A stretch of DNA of 13,154 nucleotides. Source: JAKPKF01 sp964536135. GTDB lineage: Bacteria; Patescibacteriota; Dojkabacteria; SC72. Shown in pieces: positions 7,230 to 12,413 of the stretch. The notes under the pieces were generated by a model that did no database searches, was not told the origin of the DNA, and saw only the letters and a program-made list of their open reading frames with translations. Where the stretch lies: NCBI GenBank assembly GCA_964536135.1, contig CAZHVM010000013.1:1-13154 (forward strand). The letters are read 5' to 3'. Each line of letters opens with the position of its first letter. Within the stretch, counting starts at the first letter, position 1. The position numbers were made by a program, and so were the translations under genes.

Positions 7230-7998
7230 GGTTTTCTATTCCAAACCTCTCTTCGTATATCTTTAATAAATCTTTAGCGAAGTTTTTTATACTCAATTCT
7301 TCATAATTAAGATAAGTGTCGTGTGGAAGTAAGTTGTCTTCTATTAATTCTTGTGTCGTTCGATAGATTTTGGGTTTGGACAATCCAAAATCAACAATCA
7401 TCAAACAAATTCTTTCATATTTATGTTTATCAACATTAATATCAACCCTGTTATTAATTGACTGAAACATCGCAATATAGGTTTCAATTTTTGAGAGATT
7501 TTTAAATGCAACCTGATTTTTTAGCATTGCCTTGTCATCATATTCCTTCACAGGAATCAAATATACTTCCCCTAATACCTGCTTTGGAGAATTCAAATGA
7601 AGATTCAATGCCTCTGCAAAGGTCCTTTCAAAAAGCGTGTCAATATTTTTCTGCATGCTACTTAATTGACTTCTTACATTCACTGAAAGAATTTCTTCCG
7701 GATTTGATTCCTTGCTAGGGACTATACAAATATCCTGGGTTTTTTCTTTTAAAAATCCCTTGAGTTTAAGCTCTGGTTTGGAATAACCTAATGGAGGGAC
7801 AATATTATGTGGTTCAATCCCGAGATCAACAAATTCATTCTTAATGAAATCATGGATCAGATTAATTAATTTTTGAGATCTAATATATGCTTCCTTTGCC
7901 TTGTTTCCGTTTTGATATATGCGGTCATCAAAACTTGCAGTAGTGATTGTATTCTCAAAATCAGTCTTAATTTGTAAAAAAACATCTTCGAGAATCAT
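7219..7998 (-). CDS. Type II restriction endonuclease (predicted)
   Basis: This 259-aa protein is called an endonuclease from context and from resemblance to a conserved endonuclease-like family I recall. It sits between a controller gene (whose stop overlaps its ATG by 4 bp, ATGA) and a convergent methylase. The region around residues 89-133 (QDICIV, then LSVNVRSQLSS, then FERTFAEALNLH) is the best-conserved-looking block and probably holds the active site. Asp89 and the polar residues around 107-111 could be a variant PD-(D/E)XK site, but no textbook version is present. A second block, ERICLMIVDF (195-204), looks like a core beta strand. Expression should depend on the controller through the shared operon and translational coupling. 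The cleavage site is unknown. The start at 7998 is fixed by the overlap. Confidence 0.82.
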   Translation of the reverse strand: MILEDVFLQIKTDFENTITTASFDDRIYQNGNKAKEAYIRSQKLINLIHDFIKNEFVDLGIEPHNIVPPLGYSKPELKLKGFLKEKTQDICIVPSKESNPEEILSVNVRSQLSSMQKNIDTLFERTFAEALNLHLNSPKQVLGEVYLIPVKEYDDKAMLKNQVAFKNLSKIETYIAMFQSINNRVDINVDKHKYERICLMIVDFGLSKPKIYRTTQELIEDNLLPHDTYLNYEELSIKNFAKDLLKIYEERFGIENLKC

Positions 7999-8213
7999 GG
8001 TAAATCTTTTAACAATTCACTTAGTTTTATTGGGATAGCTTTTGCTATTTGAGCAAGCTTTGCAATTGTAATATTCTTTTCGCCCCTTTCAACCATTCCT
8101 ACGTATGTTCTATGTAAACCTGCTTTAAAGGCGAGTTCTTCTTGTGACATCTTGTTTTTTAACCGATACGAACGGATTCTATTTCCAAGAATTATGAGTA
8201 CTTTCTTTTTCAT
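7995..8213 (-). CDS. Restriction-modification controller (C) protein, XRE-type
   Basis: This 72-aa protein is almost entirely one lambda-repressor-like helix-turn-helix domain. It has LGNRIRSYRLKNKMSQEELA (9-28) and AGLHRTYVGMVERGEKN (31-47), with the recognition helix around residues 33-42. Length and sequence match C proteins of type II systems, which dimerise, bind palindromic C-boxes, and switch their own operon from activation to repression as they accumulate. A matching two-site operator lies at 8237-8259, just upstream. The gene is first in a two-gene operon and its TGA stop overlaps the endonuclease ATG. The predicted -10 box ends 6 bases before the ATG, so the transcript is probably leaderless, as is common for C genes. 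Confidence 0.93.
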   Translation of the reverse strand: MKKKVLIILGNRIRSYRLKNKMSQEELAFKAGLHRTYVGMVERGEKNITIAKLAQIAKAIPIKLSELLKDLP

Positions 8214-8219
8214 TAGTTC

Positions 8220-8248
8220 ATTCTAGTTTTTTGCATACTATAATTCTA
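8220..8248 (-). promoter_or_regulatory. Controller-endonuclease promoter, probably leaderless
   Basis: On the minus strand, TAGAAT (8225-8220) is a 5-of-6 match to the -10 consensus and ends 6 bases before the ATG at 8213. Transcription would therefore begin at or next to the start codon. Seventeen bases upstream the -35 position (8248-8243) is poor (TAGAAT, 3 of 6 matches) and is overlapped by the operator. A weak -35 covered by the proximal operator site fits a promoter activated by the C protein and later repressed by it. Confidence 0.6.
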
Positions 8249-8259
8249 CATACTATAGT
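8237..8259. promoter_or_regulatory. C-box operator, two palindromic sites
   Basis: ACTATAGT (8252-8259) is a perfect 8-bp palindrome. Exactly 15 bp away is ACTATAAT (8237-8244), one base from the same palindrome. Read on the minus strand the two sites are ACTATAGT and ATTATAGT. From memory, the core sequence and 15-bp spacing closely resemble the C-box of C-protein-regulated systems such as Esp1396I. The distal site, reached first reading toward the controller gene, is the perfect one and should bind the activating dimer. The proximal site adjoins the -35 position and should mediate repression. Confidence 0.8.
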
Positions 8260-8413
8260 TAGCATTGCGAAGAACGTCCTACCGATTGAAGTGAAAATAA
8301 TATCAAGACATAACAGGCTCCGTGTAGATCATTGAGATTCTCCCCTCCCACGAACTAATCTCCATCTGTACAAACTTAACAATATTCACTTATTTATTAC
8401 AAAATATACCCCC

Positions 8414-8803
8414 TTACAACAACCCCACCAATTCTTCTAAATTACTTTTTACTTTAATTAAACAGTGTTCTTTACCTATACTCTCTAAATATTTATATTC
8501 TGCATTAAATATATTGTCATCAAACCAAAGAAAATCACTATTTATATCTATACCCTCTGTTTTAAGAGTATCCCATTTAGTAGATTTAATCTTTTCTAAC
8601 ATAGCATATACATCATCATCTACAAAATCTCTTAAATATCTCAAAGCTATATCATTGTTACCACCATGTGTATGAGTAGATAACCAATATACCTCTCCAT
8701 TGGATATCTCAAATACCTTCTCTAAGAATTCCTTAAGGTATGCCATACCCTCACAAGTATCGTTATCTATCATAACCCCATCTATATCTAAGTATATTTT
8801 CAT
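8414..8803 (-). CDS. Small HAD-fold phosphatase
   Basis: This 129-aa protein carries the four HAD motifs in order: DIDG (nucleophile Asp6 and acid/base Asp8), WLSTHT (motif II, Ser42/Thr43), a lysine in STKWDTLK (motif III, Lys76 or Lys81) and FLWFDDN (motif IV, Asp95/Asp96). It is a minimal HAD with little cap, and the substrate is unknown. The WLST, KW and WFDD pattern recalls small HAD domains attached to RNA-repair proteins, so a nucleic-acid or nucleotide phosphate is a reasonable guess. It is the last gene of a four-gene operon and starts 3 bases after the stop of the FtsK-like motor gene. There is no Shine-Dalgarno, only an A-rich leader, so translation may depend on coupling. Confidence 0.88.
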   Translation of the reverse strand: MKIYLDIDGVMIDNDTCEGMAYLKEFLEKVFEISNGEVYWLSTHTHGGNNDIALRYLRDFVDDDVYAMLEKIKSTKWDTLKTEGIDINSDFLWFDDNIFNAEYKYLESIGKEHCLIKVKSNLEELVGLL

Positions 8804-8806
8804 TTT

Positions 8807-9544
8807 TTAAAAACTCTTTGGTGTTAATTCTTTTACAAGCTCCTCCATCTCCTCGTAAGAAACAAAAGGTGCCTGTACTCTTACCGTTTCATTTGTATTT
8901 AAGTCTCTGTATATCATATCTCCATTACCAAGGAGTCCTTCCCCACCTAGCTGTTCAAGAAGTAGCATAGAATCATTTTCAGAAGCTAATGCAAACGCTA
9001 TTCTGTTTGGTATAGCTTCCCTTAATCTTTCCGTTAGAACTGATTGAGCAGGCCTAGAAGTAGCAAGTAACATGTATATACCTAATTCCTTCCCCTCTGT
9101 AGCAATCTTGATAAGTAAATCCTCTGCCTCTTTACCATAACCAAGTATTAAGTCTGCTATATCTTCAAAAAAGATAACAACAGGAGACTCATTTTTTACT
9201 TTATCCTCTATAATTTTTGTAAGGACTTTGTAAGCTTCTTCTGTATCTGATATTTCTGCAGAAAGTAAATGTGGTACACCATCATAACTTGGCATTCCTT
9301 GCATCTTAACGTCAATATTTATGAATCTAACCTCTTGGGGAGATTTTGTTTTTAGTAGTGTATATATAACAGATTGGATAAAGACAGATTTACCACTTCC
9401 TGTCGCTCCAGATATTAAGACACTACCAATCTCTGTTAAATCTTTAATAACTGTATTTCCTTTTGCATCTTTACCAAGAATAATTGGTAACTCTTTTTTA
9501 TTCTGATCAATATCCTTTAAGCAATCTTTTAGTAATACTTCCAT
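8807..9544 (-). CDS. Stand-alone FtsK/SpoIIIE-type ATPase motor
   Basis: The 245 residues cover only the RecA-like motor core of the FtsK/SpoIIIE/HerA class, which uses ATP to move double-stranded DNA. Walker A is GATGSGKS (46-53). FtsK hallmarks follow: YDGVPHLL (87-94), a Walker B strand VVIFFED (122-128), LLATSRPAQSVLTERLREAI (159-178) and LGNGDMIYRD (205-214). The N-terminal membrane domain and the DNA-reading gamma winged helix are absent. The segment between YDGVPHLL and Walker B is shorter than in chromosomal FtsK as I recall it. The acidic pair in Walker B is reversed (Glu-Asp where FtsK has Asp-Glu). It lies third in an operon, 11 bases after the alpha/beta hydrolase and 3 before the HAD phosphatase. 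It may pump DNA or move a partner; it is unlikely to be the division FtsK. Confidence 0.9.
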   Translation of the reverse strand: MEVLLKDCLKDIDQNKKELPIILGKDAKGNTVIKDLTEIGSVLISGATGSGKSVFIQSVIYTLLKTKSPQEVRFINIDVKMQGMPSYDGVPHLLSAEISDTEEAYKVLTKIIEDKVKNESPVVIFFEDIADLILGYGKEAEDLLIKIATEGKELGIYMLLATSRPAQSVLTERLREAIPNRIAFALASENDSMLLLEQLGGEGLLGNGDMIYRDLNTNETVRVQAPFVSYEEMEELVKELTPKSF

Positions 9545-9555
9545 ATTTATATTTA

Positions 9556-10242
9556 TTATATATCTAACAAGTTAAAACCTTTAGTACCATCTGGGAACTT
9601 CTCCTCCTTATATCTTCCTAAGAAATAGTATTCGGGTAATTGAGAAAGTATTTTAGAATTTGTTTCTCCCTTTAATTGATGATCACAATTAGGAATAGTG
9701 TATATTTGAAAATCTTTTGTATTGATAGCACATTCTTTTATATATTCCCCTGTATCTGAACCAATTACAGTATCATCTGCCCCTATTACAACATACAACT
9801 CTCCACTATATTCCGGTAGGTTCTTTTTAAGGTCTACTTTTACTTGCTCTATACCAATGAATGGGTTAATAGCTAATATTTTTGTTACTTCTGGATATTC
9901 CCAACCTGTTAACAAGATTGATGCTCCTCCAGCAGAGAAACCCATTAACCATATTTCTGGTGTATCACTCCCACATATCTCTTTTGAGTGTTCTATGCAG
10001 TAATTTATTACGCTTCTTCCTGTAGATACAAACTCTTGAGGTCTGTCGTTTGGTATTCTCACATAGGAAACAATATCTTTTTCTTGAAGATAATTACCTA
10101 GATTTATATATTTGTTTTTATATCCATTTACACTTCCATCTGCACCTGGGATATTTATAAGGATCTTTCCAGTATTTGTAGCGTGATACTCGACAGGGAT
10201 ATCCCACCACTTTTGTAAATATATCTTATCTGTTTTAAACAT
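9556..10242 (-). CDS. Alpha/beta-hydrolase, probable esterase
   Basis: This 228-aa cytoplasmic-looking protein has the alpha/beta-hydrolase layout. The oxyanion-side loop is IPGADGS (31-37). The nucleophile elbow is GFSAGG, with Ser103 as nucleophile. The acid is Asp156 or Asp157 in VIGADDTVIG. The histidine is His188 in NCDHQLKG. No signal peptide or transmembrane segment is seen. The length fits dienelactone-hydrolase or carboxylesterase-like members; the substrate is unknown. It is the second gene of the operon, starting 21 bases after the stop of the membrane protein, and its own stop is 11 bases before the motor gene. No Shine-Dalgarno is visible. Pairing with a membrane protein and a DNA-type motor is not a combination I recognise. 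Confidence 0.9.
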   Translation of the reverse strand: MFKTDKIYLQKWWDIPVEYHATNTGKILINIPGADGSVNGYKNKYINLGNYLQEKDIVSYVRIPNDRPQEFVSTGRSVINYCIEHSKEICGSDTPEIWLMGFSAGGASILLTGWEYPEVTKILAINPFIGIEQVKVDLKKNLPEYSGELYVVIGADDTVIGSDTGEYIKECAINTKDFQIYTIPNCDHQLKGETNSKILSQLPEYYFLGRYKEEKFPDGTKGFNLLDI

Positions 10243-10263
10243 CTTTACTTCTTAACATATTAT

Positions 10264-10896
10264 CTACTCCCCCACCATCTTTAATATCTCATTACATAGT
10301 TCTTCTATTAATCCACTCCTCCTATATCCTTCCTCATTACTATCATACATCTCTTCATATATCCTAAATTTTTCTTCTGCATCTTCACTCTCATAATATC
10401 TAATCATCTTAGTACTACTCTCTACCATTACATTACAGAAGCTATCTGTAGCTTCCTCTAGTATCTCTATCTTCTTAATTAAATCATTAGAAGGTATGTC
10501 CTCTTTAGAATATGGGTATGGTGAGAAGTAACAATCTACCATAGCATTATGTAATATCTCTGTATATTTCTTAGCTTCTGTAGGTAGTTCATCTATTAGG
10601 TAGAAGGTAGTATCTACAAGTACTAAGGATGCAGATATATTACCTACATAATCCTGTATCTCTTCCTTGTATCCCAATATCTGTACATCTTCCTCTCCTT
10701 TAATATTTGTAACAACAGGAGGTACATATGCCTGTTGCGCAGGGGATGAATCTAAGAAAGAGAGAACATAGACAGAGAGTGTGAAGACAATGGGTATTAG
10801 CAATATTGATCCTAGTATAGATACAGTAATCCTAAATCCTTTGGAGAATTTATGTCTCTTTTTATTTGAAACATCTAAAGTAATACTATCTTTCAT
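10264..10896 (-). CDS. Hypothetical single-pass membrane protein, 210 aa
   Basis: I do not recognise this family. A basic cytoplasmic tail (NKKRHKFSKG, 11-20) precedes one hydrophobic helix at about residues 23-48. A Pro-rich linker follows (SPAQQAYVPPVV), then an acidic, largely helical region from about 70 to 210 that should lie outside the membrane. The exterior part is rich in Glu and Tyr, with two or three cysteines (for example Cys154), and could form a helical bundle. It is the first gene of a four-gene operon and has its own good promoter (10947-10920) and an ATG with no Shine-Dalgarno. As first gene and only membrane protein, it may anchor the products of the downstream genes; this is inference. 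Confidence 0.75.
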   Translation of the reverse strand: MKDSITLDVSNKKRHKFSKGFRITVSILGSILLIPIVFTLSVYVLSFLDSSPAQQAYVPPVVTNIKGEEDVQILGYKEEIQDYVGNISASLVLVDTTFYLIDELPTEAKKYTEILHNAMVDCYFSPYPYSKEDIPSNDLIKKIEILEEATDSFCNVMVESSTKMIRYYESEDAEEKFRIYEEMYDSNEEGYRRSGLIEELCNEILKMVGE

Positions 10897-10919
10897 TTAC
10901 TTCAATATCCCATATTACA

Positions 10920-10947
10920 ATTCTATTTACAATGGGGGAAAGGTCAA
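10920..10947 (-). promoter_or_regulatory. Promoter of the four-gene minus-strand operon
   Basis: On the minus strand TTGACC (10947-10942, 5 of 6 matches) is followed after 16 bases by TAGAAT (10925-10920, 5 of 6 matches). The ATG is 23 bases beyond the -10. This is the best sigma-70-like promoter in the window. The spacer carries a CCCCC run. It stands back to back with the promoter of the gene at 10984. Confidence 0.6.
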
Positions 10948-10972
10948 AACACCGAATTATAAAAATCTACTG

Positions 10973-10978
10973 TATAAT
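10973..10978 (+). promoter_or_regulatory. TATAAT box implying a leaderless transcript
   Basis: A perfect TATAAT hexamer (in TGTATAAT) ends only 5 bases before the ATG at 10984. Initiation 6-7 bases downstream of the box would place the transcript start at the start codon, giving a leaderless message. No good -35 hexamer is seen at the expected distance, so the TG before the box may help. Confidence 0.5.
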
Positions 10979-10983
10979 CAAAT

Positions 10984-11349
10984 ATGGACTACCAAGAAAT
11001 AAACAAAAATAATTTATCGAAATGGATAAAAAGTCTTAAATACCTAACAAGTATTTTGACTGAAAACAATATTAAATACTATCTCTCAGCATCAGGATTG
11101 GAATATATTCTTGGGAGTAAAATATATCCCTATGATATAGATCTGTTCGTATCAAGAAAAGATGTCGGGAAAGCCTTAGAATTATTAAGACCACTTTCTA
11201 TATCAGAGATACATGAATGGAATGATAGGTATGTAGAATTTCAAGGAAAGTGTGATAGTATTCCTTTTGAAATATGCGAATGGGAAGAAGAACCTAATGA
11301 AATAATACAGAAGAAGTTTAAAGATTTTGAAGTTTCAATAATTGATTAA
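10984..11349 (+). CDS. Small nucleotidyltransferase-fold protein
   Basis: This 121-aa protein has the core pattern of the polymerase-beta-like nucleotidyltransferase superfamily. YYLSASGLEYILG (32-44) corresponds to the helix and small-residue turn, and YPYDIDLFV (48-56) supplies the metal-binding Asp pair Asp51 and Asp53. A third acidic position could be Glu97 in IPFEICEW. It resembles the N-terminal part of AbiEii-like or aminoglycoside-type nucleotidyltransferases, which are usually longer, so it may be a minimal form or a C-terminally shortened one. The protein ends at VSIID, where longer relatives would continue, but I find no frameshifted continuation. It is transcribed divergently from the membrane-protein operon and converges on the dCTP-deaminase genes with a 20-bp gap. 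The substrate (nucleotide, RNA or protein) is unknown. Confidence 0.7.
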   Translation: MDYQEINKNNLSKWIKSLKYLTSILTENNIKYYLSASGLEYILGSKIYPYDIDLFVSRKDVGKALELLRPLSISEIHEWNDRYVEFQGKCDSIPFEICEWEEEPNEIIQKKFKDFEVSIID

Positions 11350-11369
11350 TTTCATCTATTAATAACTGA

Positions 11370-11894
11370 TTATTGATCCTGATAATCTTTAAAGCTTTGA
11401 GACTCCATAGGCTTTAACGATCCTTGGTATTTACCATTGTACAACTCAATCTTTCCCTTTGGTACCCAAAAAGTAACTTGCCCTATTTTCATGCCAGCAT
11501 ATACTTTTACAGGTACAACGGAATGCAACATTAATGTCCAATTGTTGATTGAGCCAATATCAATAAGATCTGCAGTAATATGAACAAATAATCCTAGCCT
11601 TCCCGTAGAAGAACGCCCACGGAGTATTGGAACATAGTATTTGCTTCCCATTCTCTCTTCAATCATCCCCAAATATAATTCGTCTGGTTTTAGTAAAAGA
11701 CCCTCTTTTGGTATTTCTATTTCTTTTACCGGATTCTTTTTCTTAGGATCTAATATTTTATTAGTATAAACCTTAATATATTTACCTAAATGAAAATCAT
11801 AAGAATTCGGTTGGATGTTAGCTTCATTGAAAGATTCAATCACTATTCTTCCTCTCTGAACTTGTTTTTTAATCTCATGCCCTGTCAATATCAT
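11370..11894 (-). CDS. dCTP deaminase paralogue lacking the catalytic Glu
   Basis: This 174-aa protein belongs to the dCTP deaminase/dUTPase fold. It has the family start (MILTGHEIKK), QPNSYDFHLG (28-37), the core GRSSTGRLGLFVHITADLID (93-112) and a C-terminal lid with GKYQG (154-158) and SQSFKDY (165-171). Active enzymes deaminate dCTP to dUTP, feeding dTTP synthesis. Aligning the GRSS core without gaps to E. coli Dcd as I recall it places Met122 where the catalytic Glu138 should be (TLML for VLEF). Arg99, Ala108 and the His105 and Asp112 positions are kept. The protein may therefore be inactive alone, act as a regulator, or serve as one half of a mixed trimer. It starts 2 bases after the stop of its paralogue, so the two are surely co-transcribed. 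Confidence 0.9.
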   Translation of the reverse strand: MILTGHEIKKQVQRGRIVIESFNEANIQPNSYDFHLGKYIKVYTNKILDPKKKNPVKEIEIPKEGLLLKPDELYLGMIEERMGSKYYVPILRGRSSTGRLGLFVHITADLIDIGSINNWTLMLHSVVPVKVYAGMKIGQVTFWVPKGKIELYNGKYQGSLKPMESQSFKDYQDQ

Positions 11895-11896
11895 AT

Positions 11897-12412
11897 TTAG
11901 AATTCCTTGTATATTTTACTTATAGTAGGATCATTGGACATATTATACAAATCGATATAATCAAAGTCATTTTTTCCAAACGGCTCCCAAAAACTAATTT
12001 GCCCTATCCTCATATTAGGATATACTTTTAATCTCTTCACCACATGCATCTCTAGAGTCCATTTATGGCTATTGCCTAATTGACCCAAATCAGCTGTAAT
12101 CTGCAGAAACAGTCCAAGCCTACCAATTGAAGATCGGCCTATTAATGAAGTAACATATTTAGTACTACCAATAATCTCTTTTGTTAATCCTAAATATAAC
12201 TTATGTGGCTCCAACACAAAACCTTCTTCTGGTATAACAATCTTTTTATATTTCGTTTCTCTTCTTGAATCTAAACTCTTCTCTATAACGAGCAACTCAG
12301 GAGAAAGATGATAATTATAGCTATTAGGATTAACACTGTCCTCATAGAAGGGTTCTATTGTTATTGAACCTTCATTAACTTTCTTTTTAATTTCTTGGCC
12401 AGTTAAAATCAT
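11897..12412 (-). CDS. dCTP deaminase paralogue retaining the catalytic Glu
   Basis: This 171-aa protein is clearly homologous to its downstream neighbour (MILTGQEIKK start, NPNSYNYHL at 28-36, GRSSIGRLGLFLQITADL at 92-109). Gap-free alignment of the GRSS core to E. coli Dcd places Glu121 at the catalytic Glu138 position (TLEM). However, the usual His and Asp of the core are Gln104 and Gln111. The lid motif KYQG is missing, although PTISKIYKEF (162-171) remains. The pattern of retained and lost residues is the reverse of that in the paralogue. It could deaminate dCTP, hydrolyse dUTP, or work only with its partner. It starts 1 base after the stop of the methyltransferase gene. There is no Shine-Dalgarno. 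Confidence 0.9.
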   Translation of the reverse strand: MILTGQEIKKKVNEGSITIEPFYEDSVNPNSYNYHLSPELLVIEKSLDSRRETKYKKIVIPEEGFVLEPHKLYLGLTKEIIGSTKYVTSLIGRSSIGRLGLFLQITADLGQLGNSHKWTLEMHVVKRLKVYPNMRIGQISFWEPFGKNDFDYIDLYNMSNDPTISKIYKEF

Positions 12413-12413
12413 C

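Noticed and set aside
8334..8362. GAGATT / AATCTC inverted repeat as a terminator of the four-gene operon
   Set aside because: The stem is 6 bp with a 17-base loop, weak pairing and no following T run on the minus strand.
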